DNA of 64,000 nucleotides, taken from an uncultured Lachnospiraceae bacterium (lineage in GTDB: Bacteria; Bacillota; Clostridia; Lachnospirales; Lachnospiraceae). The translations under genes were made by a program, and so were the position numbers. This document shows positions 35,541 through 43,624 of the stretch, in pieces. The stretch is from the NCBI GenBank assembly GCA_905233695.1, contig CAJODN010000001.1, positions 59,775 to 123,774 of the forward strand, in the 5' to 3' direction. The notes below the pieces were generated by a model. That model was not told where the DNA came from and did no database searches. It saw only the letters and a list, made by a program, of their open reading frames with translations. Numbering within the stretch: the stretch's first letter is position 1; each line of letters opens with the position of its first letter.

Positions 35541-37020
35541 ACATAAATCCTCCCGCAAAAATAACTGAAACAAAGCAAGCTATAATTTGGATTAACAAAA
35601 CCCAAAACAGCGCTTGCACAATGAAGCTTTTCTCACTCATCTTATCTCCTATGGAGATCTTCTTCTCATGTAATATATCTACTACAAGAACCGTTATAAC
35701 ACCAAGCGGTATGACGAACCAGTCCCAATGCTGAAGTTCAAACCAATCAAAGTTCGTAAGGTCGAACCTTATACTGTTATATATCATAACAAAGGCATCC
35801 TTCATTGACGTTGTACAGTCGAACACCCAGCCCAGCGTAATAATAAATAGCGTTCTTATCAGTGAGAATACCTTGTAGCCTTTTGAGTCATCCTTAATAT
35901 TAAGCTTCTTTTTCCATAATGCATATTCATCAACAAGGATTGCCGATATGGCAAGAATAATACCGTTATAGAGACCCCAAGCAAGATAGTTCGTTCCCAG
36001 TCCGTGCCATACACCCACGAGAACGAATACAATAATATCAGCTATAGCCATACCAATCTTATTGGCGCGCTTTCTGGTGAATACCTTCTTAAGACCTTTC
36101 TTGGTCTTACCCATCCATCCCGAAATTGAGACAGGATAGAATATATAATCCTTCATCCATTGACCCAGGGAAATGTGCCATCTACGCCAGAACTCACCGA
36201 GAGACAGTGAGAAGTAAGGCTGCCTGAAGTTCTCCTTCATATTAATTCCGAAGCAGAGAGACACACCGCGGATTATATCAATACCTCCACTGAAGTCGCA
36301 GTACAATTGTATTCCGTAGCATATGAATCCAATCCAGACAGACAAGCCATGGGGGTCTGCATCCCTGTAGAATATCTGACCAACATATATTCCTATCCTG
36401 TCAGCAACCACCAGTTTCTTGAAGAAGCCCCAGAGCATAAGCTGAAGACCGTATTTTATACAATGCCAATCCAGTTTATGTTCCTTGAATAATTCCGGTG
36501 CAAGCTCAGAATACTTACTGATTGGACCTTGTACCATCTGTGGGAAATACGATGTGAATAGAAGAATCTTAAAATAATTCTTCTCCGCTTCGATTCTTCC
36601 CCAATAGACATCAAGCATATAAGATATAACCTGGAGTGTGTAATACGAGAGTCCCGCCGGAACAATGAAATTACGCATAAATGTGGTATACGGATACTCT
36701 TTTCCAAGGAATGTAACGTCGTGATTAAATATTTCCATTCCCAGAACATATTTCAGTATAACCAAAACTAAAAGAGCCAAAAGCATACCAATAACAACAA
36801 TAAGCTTCTTATGACTCTCGCTTTTCTCAACTGCCCTCGCAGTAAAATATGTAACTGTACTTGTGAATATGATAAACAGCCCGCCGAACACACTGACGGA
36901 GAAAATATAGACGAAACTGAGTACAATAAGCCACCCCCAACGAAATTTCGCGGGGATGACATAATAGCTTATAACCGACAGTATGAAAAATACCATGAAT
37001 CCGGCAGCCGTAATACTCAT
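35527..37020 (-). CDS. MBOAT family membrane O-acyltransferase
   Basis: A 497-residue polytopic protein (about 10-12 helices) of the AlgI/DltB type. FPQMVQGPISKYSE, RRWHISLGQWMKDYIFYPVS and LVGVWHGLGTNYLAWGLYNG are family hallmarks. The invariant histidine lies in VWHG near residue 337. It passes acyl groups across the membrane for transfer to an external polysaccharide. Its neighbours, an SGNH protein and a polysaccharide deacetylase, support a wall- or capsule-modification operon. Confidence 0.9.
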   Translation of the reverse strand: MSITAAGFMVFFILSVISYYVIPAKFRWGWLIVLSFVYIFSVSVFGGLFIIFTSTVTYFTARAVEKSESHKKLIVVIGMLLALLVLVILKYVLGMEIFNHDVTFLGKEYPYTTFMRNFIVPAGLSYYTLQVISYMLDVYWGRIEAEKNYFKILLFTSYFPQMVQGPISKYSELAPELFKEHKLDWHCIKYGLQLMLWGFFKKLVVADRIGIYVGQIFYRDADPHGLSVWIGFICYGIQLYCDFSGGIDIIRGVSLCFGINMKENFRQPYFSLSLGEFWRRWHISLGQWMKDYIFYPVSISGWMGKTKKGLKKVFTRKRANKIGMAIADIIVFVLVGVWHGLGTNYLAWGLYNGIILAISAILVDEYALWKKKLNIKDDSKGYKVFSLIRTLFIITLGWVFDCTTSMKDAFVMIYNSIRFDLTNFDWFELQHWDWFVIPLGVITVLVVDILHEKKISIGDKMSEKSFIVQALFWVLLIQIIACFVSVIFAGGFMYANF

Positions 37021-37047
37021 AGGTTCTTTCCTTCTAAATTACTAAGC

Positions 37048-38283
37048 TTAATTATTTACGTGGTGGTGCTCCATAGGGCTGTTCTCTGTAATAGGCAAGA
37101 ACTTATAGCCATTGGCAAGACCCCACTGGATAATCTGCTCAACCGCATTAACGGAGAATTCCTTAATGTCGTGCTGAAGTACGGTTGATTCGTTATGCTT
37201 CTGAATACCATTTATGACATTTTGTACAACCTTTGCTGTGTCGGTTGTCTCTCCGGCGTCACCGCTTGACACATTCCAATCATCATACAAGAATCCCTTG
37301 TTGGTAACTTCCTGCGTAAGCCTGCTCATTATTCCCTGGCTGTATTTCTTGCTGATCTCATTAGAGCTTCCACCCGGGAATCTTATAATCTTAGACTCCT
37401 TACCGGTCTGCTGCTTAATCAGCGCATTCATCTTATTAAGATCGTCAAAGTACGCTTCATCACTTGCGTAAACCTTCGCATAATCATGTGAAAATGTATG
37501 TATTGCAACGGTATGTCCCCTCTTTGCTTCTTCCGCAATCATTGCTTCATGACCGGGGTATGCATCCGTTGTAAAGAAGGTTACCTTGACACCGTACTTA
37601 TCAAGTATGTCCAGAAGCTTCTGTGTATAAGGTCCCGGGCCGTCGTCAAATGTAAGATAAACTATCTTATCGCCGGCGTTAATCACTTCTGTCGGCTTCT
37701 TAACGTGAACTGTTCTCTCTGCAGTGGCTTCGTTCTTGCTTGAATCCGAAACCTTGTATGTAAGGGTATATGTGCCTTCGGCGTTAATATCAACATTTCC
37801 GGAAACCTCAACATTAGCCGTGACATCACCGTCCACATTGTCGACAGCAGTATATCCCGGGTCAACAAAGTTGGTGCCGAGAGCCCAACTGATCTCGTTG
37901 CCTCCTTTTAGCGTAATTACAGGCGCTGTCTTATCCACTACTTTATATACAACATCTATTGCATTCTCTCTGTCATTGTAGGAAGCGGTATATGTTACCA
38001 CATATTCGCCGGAGTGTTCTAAGTCAATCGTTCCCGATGATTCAACGGTAGCAGGGGCTCCGTTCCTCTCATGTCTCAGATCGGTATATATGGCGGTAAC
38101 CTTAGGAAGCTCCGTCTGCCCGAGGGCAACCTCCACCTCTGTCTTATTAGACAGCTTCGTACCGTCCCAAGATGTAAATGAGAATTTGTAATATGAAAAA
38201 TGTACTATTATAAGCGTAACAATTGCAAGAAGCACTACACTTGCAACCGCTACTATAAGAATTTTTTTACCCTTATTCGACAT
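37048..38283 (-). CDS. Membrane-anchored polysaccharide deacetylase with Ig-like domains
   Basis: A 411-residue protein with one N-terminal membrane helix (about 7-29). Two Ig-like beta domains (about 40-115 and 117-195, with TAPVITLKGGNEISWALGT) precede a CE4 deacetylase domain (about 205-400). The CE4 motifs are TFDDGPGPYT near 211 with the catalytic Asp pair, HTFSHDY with the metal His pair, RFPGGSS, DWNVSSGD and LQHD. Such enzymes remove acetyl groups from peptidoglycan or another GlcNAc polymer. It leads the operon with the MBOAT gene 27 bp downstream. A TATAAT lies at 38329-38324. Confidence 0.9.
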   Translation of the reverse strand: MSNKGKKILIVAVASVVLLAIVTLIIVHFSYYKFSFTSWDGTKLSNKTEVEVALGQTELPKVTAIYTDLRHERNGAPATVESSGTIDLEHSGEYVVTYTASYNDRENAIDVVYKVVDKTAPVITLKGGNEISWALGTNFVDPGYTAVDNVDGDVTANVEVSGNVDINAEGTYTLTYKVSDSSKNEATAERTVHVKKPTEVINAGDKIVYLTFDDGPGPYTQKLLDILDKYGVKVTFFTTDAYPGHEAMIAEEAKRGHTVAIHTFSHDYAKVYASDEAYFDDLNKMNALIKQQTGKESKIIRFPGGSSNEISKKYSQGIMSRLTQEVTNKGFLYDDWNVSSGDAGETTDTAKVVQNVINGIQKHNESTVLQHDIKEFSVNAVEQIIQWGLANGYKFLPITENSPMEHHHVNN

Positions 38284-38488
38284 GTTTTTCTCCTATGTAC
38301 TTATACTTCTTCTCCGATATATTATTATACACCACTTTACTTATTATTATATATGGGAAATGTGTACATATTACGCCGTTTTTTCATCAAATTGACTTTT
38401 ATATAGTTCAGCATAAAGCCCATCCTTCTTTTAAAGTTAAGTAAGACAAAAGCCTCTTCATGCATGTAAAAACCCTTCTTTATTAGTC

Positions 38489-38962
38489 TTATGCCAAAAA
38501 GCCTCTGTTGCCGTCTCCATCAACCGCTTCATTAACATCATTTCTTCCGTATGTAATACCTGCCGCAATCTTCTGCGCATTTTCCATAAGAGGACCGGAA
38601 TCGTCATTCTCGGCAACCTCCCTGAAAGCTTCGGCAAGAGGATCTATTACTTCCTTCGCATCTAGTATGCCTTCCTCACGACCGGTATACATTGACTTCG
38701 CAATGGCTCTCTTGGCGTAATCGTATAGGCTGTACAGGTCCTTGGAAATGTCATAATTAAAGTCGAGTGCTTCCTGCAGATGCTCGAGTACCTCGCTGGC
38801 ATGACGAAGTGCCTCCATATATTCTTCCTGCTCATGATTCTTGATTCCCGCTATCGCATCATCGAGATCCACTTGAATCATATCGAACAATACAGTTATT
38901 ATCTCACTTTTGTTACCGCTTGTTATCCTTCTGGTAAATGCTGATATGGCTTCCTGATTCAT
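38489..38962 (-). CDS. fliS: FliS-like flagellar export chaperone
   Basis: A 157-residue, mostly helical, cytoplasmic protein. ISAFTRRITSGNKSEIITVLFDMIQVDLDDAI and the later NYDISKDLYSLYDYAKRAI match the FliS pattern of four helices that bind the C-terminus of flagellin and stop premature polymerisation. The last 30 residues are an acidic extension beyond the usual FliS length. GGGGG precedes the start. Flagellin lies about 1.5 kb upstream, separated by the toxin-antitoxin pair. The 205 bp downstream hold no convincing terminator. Confidence 0.72.
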   Translation of the reverse strand: MNQEAISAFTRRITSGNKSEIITVLFDMIQVDLDDAIAGIKNHEQEEYMEALRHASEVLEHLQEALDFNYDISKDLYSLYDYAKRAIAKSMYTGREEGILDAKEVIDPLAEAFREVAENDDSGPLMENAQKIAAGITYGRNDVNEAVDGDGNRGFLA

Positions 38963-39049
38963 AAAAACCCCCTTTTTAATAACAATCGTATACTAATGAT
39001 ATACCAAGTTATATTTTACCACAGAATCAGAATTATTTACAGTCAACTT

Positions 39050-39682
39050 CTAAAGCAATTCTCTGCAATCACAGCTAAGCGCATCCGCAAGCTTAATTAC
39101 AGTATATGCAGATGCATTCTTAAGAGATTTCCTCCCTTGCTCATATTGTTCTATCATACGTTTTGATACTCCGCTACGTTCAGCCAGCTCCCTCTGCGTA
39201 AGCGAAGCATAGGTTCTTAGTCTCTTAAGCCTCGATTCCTCTCGATATTCTTCCATACGGTTATTAATCTCAATAACAAATTGCGATATATCCATCTCAT
39301 GAAACGGATTATACATTGCAATAACATCTGTAATTGGCACAGCAAGATTAATCTCGGAATATGACTTGCTTCTAACCCACGAATAATACGCCACCGACCA
39401 TCCGGCAAAGAATTCAGGTGATCGTCCATATACATATTCAGGCTCAACATCGGACTCTATTCCCGTAATACGATAATACACATCAAGTGCAATCTCATAA
39501 CCAGACCTACCTACACCATATAACGGCTCTTGTGCCTCCATCTCAGAAGCCACTCCGGATCTTATAAAACAATCATAAAACTTATCTATATCCCACCCCA
39601 TATCATGCACGGCAAAATGTAACATGTCACCCATAGCCTGACGTATAGAATTAAGATATATCTCATCGTAAGCGTGCGTCAT
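39050..39682 (-). CDS. Antitoxin-like protein with C-terminal XRE helix-turn-helix
   Basis: A 210-residue protein in two parts. The N-terminal 140 residues (MTHAYDEIYLNSIRQAMGDM onwards) resemble no family I can name but look like the neutralising domain. Residues about 150-205 are an XRE-type DNA-binding domain: RLRTYASLTQRELAERSGVSKRMIEQYE, then ASAYTVIKLADALSCDC. It overlaps the DUF3990 gene by 20 bp. A long palindrome covers the promoter of the pair, as expected for an autoregulating antitoxin. The order toxin first, antitoxin second is less usual. Confidence 0.7.
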   Translation of the reverse strand: MTHAYDEIYLNSIRQAMGDMLHFAVHDMGWDIDKFYDCFIRSGVASEMEAQEPLYGVGRSGYEIALDVYYRITGIESDVEPEYVYGRSPEFFAGWSVAYYSWVRSKSYSEINLAVPITDVIAMYNPFHEMDISQFVIEINNRMEEYREESRLKRLRTYASLTQRELAERSGVSKRMIEQYEQGRKSLKNASAYTVIKLADALSCDCRELL

Positions 39683-40328
39683 CCCTCTTCATCTCCTCAT
39701 CAACTATTCTCGATACGTATAGTGCACCGTGCATGTATGACTCTCTATCCATAGAAAAATATGACTTACGAGCTCTACTGTCTCGCCTAATTCTCCTATC
39801 AAGCCACGGATCTCTATTCACAATCTCATGTGAAGTATAAGTTATTCTATCAAACGCTTCTTTACTCTTAAGAACTATCTGCTCACCCAGATTTCCAAGA
39901 TGCATTGCTCTAACCAACTGCTCATATGATATAACATTCCTAAGAAAATCCTGTGCAAATGTGAAATAACTGTCATCCGCCCTATAACCTATAATTACAT
40001 CACACTGAGAATAATCTATTCCAAATTCATCTATTATATACCCCTTGGCTTCTAGCGCAAGTGGCGTATCAACTGTAAAAATCCTATTCTGAAGTAATAT
40101 TGCAAGCCACGTTAACGCAGAGTGTTCGTCAAGTCTTAACACATTTAATCCCAGCATATCCATCTCATATACATTAAGATATCCGTCGCTATTAGCAGAC
40201 ACCGCCCATTCTCTTGCAACATCCGGATACTCCGTGCAGTAGAATCCATGCCCATAATCATTATGCTTCTTACCACCCCTATATGTAGGTTCCTCTATTA
40301 TCCTATTAGATCCGTGATATAATACCAT
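39663..40328 (-). CDS. DUF3990 ADP-ribosyltransferase-like toxin
   Basis: A 221-residue soluble protein. The start MVLYHGSNRIIEEP and then DYGHGFYCTEYPDVAREWA follow the DUF3990 pattern, which matches the H-Y signature of ADP-ribosyltransferase folds. CDVIIGYRADDSYF and EQIVLKSKEAF match later conserved blocks. It is the first gene of a pair with an HTH protein and has AGGAG before its ATG. A toxic ADP-ribosylation activity is inferred from fold and context, with no target known. Codon use is more A/T-rich than in the flanking flagellar genes. It sits between fliC and fliS, which suggests acquisition. Confidence 0.7.
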   Translation of the reverse strand: MVLYHGSNRIIEEPTYRGGKKHNDYGHGFYCTEYPDVAREWAVSANSDGYLNVYEMDMLGLNVLRLDEHSALTWLAILLQNRIFTVDTPLALEAKGYIIDEFGIDYSQCDVIIGYRADDSYFTFAQDFLRNVISYEQLVRAMHLGNLGEQIVLKSKEAFDRITYTSHEIVNRDPWLDRRIRRDSRARKSYFSMDRESYMHGALYVSRIVDEEMKRDDARLR

Positions 40329-40338
40329 AACACTCTCC

Positions 40339-40389
40339 TATGCATCTGTAGGTGTATATTATTATACATCTACAGATGCATATGTTCAA
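40339..40389 (-). promoter_or_regulatory. Promoter and 44-bp palindromic operator of the toxin-antitoxin pair
   Basis: Positions 40339-40382 form a palindrome centred between 40360 and 40361 with 20 of 22 pairs matched; its outer arm is TATGCATCTGTAG. On the minus strand TTGAAC (40389-40384) and TATAAT (40366-40361) are 17 bp apart, so the palindrome fills the spacer and the start region. A repressor bound here would block transcription. Confidence 0.85.
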
Positions 40390-40464
40390 GAATTTTTGCA
40401 TAAATCCACTGTAATAATACATCGTTTTTCATCACGTACGGGGGTATTAATATGTTCGAATTAC

Positions 40465-40494
40465 AAAAAACAGACCACCCAGAATAGGCGGTCT
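40465..40494 (-). terminator. Intrinsic terminator of fliC
   Basis: On the minus strand AGACCGCC and GGGTGGTCT form a stem (one G-T pair) over a short loop, followed by TTTTTTG. It lies 27 bp after the fliC stop. Confidence 0.82.
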
Positions 40495-40520
40495 ATCAAT
40501 CTAATCAAAACTCTATTTGT

Positions 40521-41900
40521 CTATTGCAAAAGTTGCAGTGCAAGTTGCGGAAGTTCGTTGGCTTGACTTAAAGCACTCGTTGACGATTGAGAAAGTACAT
40601 TGTACTTCGTATATTCTGTCATCTCCTTAGCCATATCGGCATCAGATATACGAGACATTGCGGCAGTCATATTCTCTGAAGTCTCATCAAGACTGGAAAC
40701 CGAACTCTCAAGTCTGTTCTGATAAGCACCGAGATCTGCTCTTGCGGCGTTAATAATATTAAGTGCATCGCTAATCTTGTCAAGTGCCTTTTTCGCTCCG
40801 TTAACAGTTGTAACGTCGACATCGTCAATATATAAATGCTCTGTATCAACTGCCGGAATATAAACTGTCATATATTGACCTTCGTTGGCTCCTATCTGAA
40901 GATCCATAGGTCCTACGTCGGTTACGTTCATCGTAACGTCCCCGTCAAAGCCCACCTCTGCCAAGAAAGATATCTCAAATCCGCCGGCATCGGTAATTGT
41001 AATCTTATTGCCGTCAGTAGAATATGTTGCCTGCTTAGAGAATGCAGAATTCGTGCTGTCAATTGTAACCTTGGCATTATCGCCGACATAATTGCTCTCA
41101 GTAGGTAGTCCGAAATAGCCGGCAACAACATCATTTGAAAAAGTTATCTTAATCTCTGCATCGGAGCCATAAGCAGTGGATGTAATTTTAAGCGGAGAAG
41201 CCGGATAATCAGACAATGTACACTCACCTATCTCTGCCGCGTCACGAAGAGCCTGATATATCTCTTGACCTTTCATACCTACCTTAAGTTCAACCTCAAC
41301 CCCGTTTATCTCAACTGTACCTTCTTCACCATCCACTATTTTAGTATTATCATTAAGATTAAATCCGGTTGTTACTTCAGCCTGCTTTGCAGCTTGATCA
41401 ATCTTTAACTTGTACTCGCCTGCACTGACCTCTTTAGACGCCTGCTGCCTCGTAATATTATCTGCATATATTCTCGTATTAAGAGACCCGTCAAGAAGCG
41501 TCTTAGTATTAAACTCCGTAGATGTGGCAACTCTGTCTATTTCTTCCTTGAGAGAATCTATTTCTCGCTGTATAGCTTCCTTATCTTCCTGCCCTGTTAT
41601 TCCGTTGGCTGCCTGTACGGCAAGCTCATTCATTCTCTGAATCATACTTGTTACTTCGTTAAGGGCTCCGTCAGCAGTCTGTATTACACTGATTCCGTCA
41701 GATGCATTTCTTGAAGCACGGTCAAGTCCGTTAATCTGCGCTCTCATCTTACCCGATATTGCCATTCCCGAAGGATCGTCGGCCGCATGATTAATCTTGA
41801 AGCCGGATGCCAATCTCTCCATGGTCTTAGCAAGTGAATTCTCGTTTCTTAAGAGTTGCATGTTAGTGATGTTAGCGGGTACGTTGTTGTTTATCTTCAT
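40521..41900 (-). CDS. fliC: Flagellin
   Basis: A 459-residue filament subunit. The conserved N-terminal D0/D1 segment (MKINNNVPANITNMQLLRNE to about residue 150, with ERLASGFKINHAADDPSGMAIS) and the C-terminal segment (ARADLGAYQNRLESSVSSLDE to LPQLALQLLQ) are intact. The central 250 residues are the surface-exposed variable part. The start MKINNN at 41900 has AAGGAG 8 bases upstream; upstream in-frame codons lie in the leader. It has a sigma-28 promoter, a long structured leader and its own terminator, so it is probably monocistronic. Confidence 0.95.
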   Translation of the reverse strand: MKINNNVPANITNMQLLRNENSLAKTMERLASGFKINHAADDPSGMAISGKMRAQINGLDRASRNASDGISVIQTADGALNEVTSMIQRMNELAVQAANGITGQEDKEAIQREIDSLKEEIDRVATSTEFNTKTLLDGSLNTRIYADNITRQQASKEVSAGEYKLKIDQAAKQAEVTTGFNLNDNTKIVDGEEGTVEINGVEVELKVGMKGQEIYQALRDAAEIGECTLSDYPASPLKITSTAYGSDAEIKITFSNDVVAGYFGLPTESNYVGDNAKVTIDSTNSAFSKQATYSTDGNKITITDAGGFEISFLAEVGFDGDVTMNVTDVGPMDLQIGANEGQYMTVYIPAVDTEHLYIDDVDVTTVNGAKKALDKISDALNIINAARADLGAYQNRLESSVSSLDETSENMTAAMSRISDADMAKEMTEYTKYNVLSQSSTSALSQANELPQLALQLLQ

Positions 41901-42149
41901 GTGCGTTCTCCTTATAAGCCTTATAGTACCAACAAGCCACTTCGTGACTTGTCGCCGTTTCGTAAGGAATCCTCCCACTTCGTGGACCCCTCCTTAGGAC
42001 ATAGCAAAAAGTGCAAGTGGAAATACAGTATCCCTATACTACATTTCTGCTTCCTTGCACTCTCAACGTTTCCAATGGATTTATATTAAAATCCTTCCTT
42101 GGATATCTGCCATCCGGAATCCTTTCCGGTGGTAGTGATTTGTTTTTGT
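41901..42149 (-). promoter_or_regulatory. Long structured 5' leader of fliC, candidate CsrA target
   Basis: The leader of about 250 nt contains three clear hairpins. They are GTGCAAG/CTTGCAC (42060-42054 with 42017-42011, continuing inwards with GAAAT/ATTTC), TAAGGA/TCCTTA (41996-41991 with 41968-41963) and ACAAG-CAC/GTG-CTTGT (41952-41932). About eleven GGA triplets occur, several as AAGGA, including the ribosome site. In Bacillus CsrA represses flagellin by binding such motifs and FliW relieves it. Control of this kind is inferred here. The remaining sequence up to 42240 holds the promoter and a repeated motif. Confidence 0.55.
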
Positions 42150-42156
42150 ACTTTAT

Positions 42157-42182
42157 ATATCGGCAGGAAATTGCAAATATTA
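42157..42182 (-). promoter_or_regulatory. Sigma-28 promoter of fliC
   Basis: On the minus strand TAAT (42182-42179), a 14-bp spacer and GCCGATAT (42164-42157) match the flagellar sigma factor consensus TAAA-N14-16-GCCGATAT, with a perfect -10 element. Confidence 0.9.
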
Positions 42183-42213
42183 ACCCGTCGCGAGAAAAAT
42201 TTATTTTTCGGAC

Positions 42214-42231
42214 TTGGTTCTGAATAGTTAC
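42214..42231. repeat. Repeated 16-nt intergenic motif, copy near fliC
   Basis: GGTTCTGAATAGTTAC (42216-42231) recurs exactly at 54026-54041, and as GGTTCTGAATAG on the opposite strand at 26407-26396. All three copies are intergenic. Confidence 0.75.
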
Positions 42232-42240
42232 GAATTGTTC

Positions 42241-43272
42241 CTACAATAACTCTGCTATTTCGTACAGCATTTCCTTCGTCTTATCAATACCGAGACATGG
42301 ATCCGTAATGGACTTACCGTACACACCGCCGTCAACCTCTTGTCTTCCGTCCTCTATATAACTCTCCACCATGAAGCCCTTGATATGCTTCTTAATTATC
42401 TCGCTATGGCGACAGCTGTGAAGAACTTCTTTAATAATCCTGGGCTGTTCAAAAGGATTCTTGTTGGAATTGGAATGATTGGTATCAACAATAATTCCCG
42501 GATTAATTAGTCCACTCTTATCATATCTCTCACATACATGAATAAGCTCTTCGTAATGATAATTGGGAAGATTCTCCCCGTGCTTATTGGTGTAACCTCT
42601 TAGAATCACATGGGCATACGGATTACCCTCGGTATGAACCTCCCATCCTCTGTATATAAATGTGTGAGGATGTTGTGCTGCTGTTATGGCATTAAGCATA
42701 ACGCCGTTATCACCGCTTGTGGGATTCTTCATTCCGCAAGGAATACCGAGACCTGATGCAACGAGTCTATGCTGTTGGTCTTCTACAGATCTTGCTCCTA
42801 CCGCAACATATGCCAGAAGGTCGTCAAGATATTTATGGTTCTCCGGATAAAGCATCTCGTCGGCGCACGCGAATCCCGTCTCCTTAACGGCTCTCATGTG
42901 CATTTCCCTTGTGGCGATAATTCCCTTGAATAAGTCCGGCTTCTTCGTTGGATCCGGCTGATGAAGAATACCTTTATATCCCTCACCGGTAGTTCTGGGT
43001 TTATTGGTATAGATTCTCGGAACGATTACAATCTTATCCTTAACCTCATCTTGAATCGGACAGAGTCTGCTTATGTAATCGATGACACTGTCTTCGTTAT
43101 CTGCAGAACAAGGGCCGATCACCATAATAAGCTTGTCAGACTTCCCACTGAAAATGTTCTTAAGTTCATTAATTGTATTGTCAACCACTTCTCCCATTGT
43201 TCCGCTAAGGGGATACATCTCCTTAACTTCCATAGGCAGTGCTATCTTTCGTTCGAATAATGTGTCCATCAT
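42241..43272 (-). CDS. aroF: 3-deoxy-7-phosphoheptulonate (DAHP) synthase, class I
   Basis: Condenses PEP and erythrose 4-phosphate, the first step of aromatic amino acid synthesis. The 343-residue protein has MVIGPCSADNEDSVIDY, NKPRTTGEGYKG, SVEDQQHRLVASGLGIPCG, IVDTNHSNSNKNP and DPCLGIDKT, all conserved in the class I AroFGH type. It follows the chorismate mutase gene by 2 bp. Which aromatic end product inhibits it cannot be told, so the isoenzyme letter is a convenience. Confidence 0.93.
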   Translation of the reverse strand: MMDTLFERKIALPMEVKEMYPLSGTMGEVVDNTINELKNIFSGKSDKLIMVIGPCSADNEDSVIDYISRLCPIQDEVKDKIVIVPRIYTNKPRTTGEGYKGILHQPDPTKKPDLFKGIIATREMHMRAVKETGFACADEMLYPENHKYLDDLLAYVAVGARSVEDQQHRLVASGLGIPCGMKNPTSGDNGVMLNAITAAQHPHTFIYRGWEVHTEGNPYAHVILRGYTNKHGENLPNYHYEELIHVCERYDKSGLINPGIIVDTNHSNSNKNPFEQPRIIKEVLHSCRHSEIIKKHIKGFMVESYIEDGRQEVDGGVYGKSITDPCLGIDKTKEMLYEIAELL

Positions 43273-43274
43273 TT

Positions 43275-43559
43275 TTACTTGCTCCCTTCCATCCTGTCTC
43301 TTTGGTACTCCTTGGATATGTCCATGACACTTTGTATAAATTCTGTGTAATAGCTTTTATAATCTTCTGAATCTATATAATTGGTGTTATTCTTTATTAC
43401 TTCTTTTTCTCTGCTTTCGTCGAATATTGGTAGCCCATTCTCTTTTTTGTATTCGGCAATCTCTTTTGTAACGTCCATTCTTTCCTCGAAGAGCTTGGCC
43501 ATCTTCTCGTCTACTTCGTTGATCTTCTTTCGGGCTTCTGTCAATCTTTCGTCGTTCAT
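43275..43559 (-). CDS. Chorismate mutase (AroQ type)
   Basis: A 94-residue helical enzyme converting chorismate to prephenate. It has the AroQ pattern: ARKKINEVDEKMAKLFEERM, VTKEIAEYKKENGLPIFDESREKEV and a C-terminal helix, with the expected Arg, Lys and Glu active-site residues. It is monofunctional and directly precedes DAHP synthase. In some Firmicutes such mutases bind and regulate DAHP synthase, which is possible here. Confidence 0.9.
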   Translation of the reverse strand: MNDERLTEARKKINEVDEKMAKLFEERMDVTKEIAEYKKENGLPIFDESREKEVIKNNTNYIDSEDYKSYYTEFIQSVMDISKEYQRDRMEGSK

Positions 43560-43583
43560 TTCTGTTTTCCTCGTATATTATTA

Positions 43584-43607
43584 GTGCCCTGTCCTTGGAC
43601 AGGGCAC
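43584..43607 (-). terminator. Strong hairpin between degV and chorismate mutase
   Basis: GTGCCCTGTCC and GGACAGGGCAC form an 11-bp perfect inverted repeat with a minimal loop. There is no T tract on either strand, so it may be an inefficient terminator or an mRNA processing or stability element between degV and the aromatic genes. Confidence 0.5.
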
Positions 43608-43624
43608 ACTTTCCAAACAGTTTA

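Noticed and set aside
43560..43624. T-box or other aromatic attenuator before chorismate mutase
   Set aside because: The interval is too short for a T-box, and only one simple hairpin without specifier features is present.
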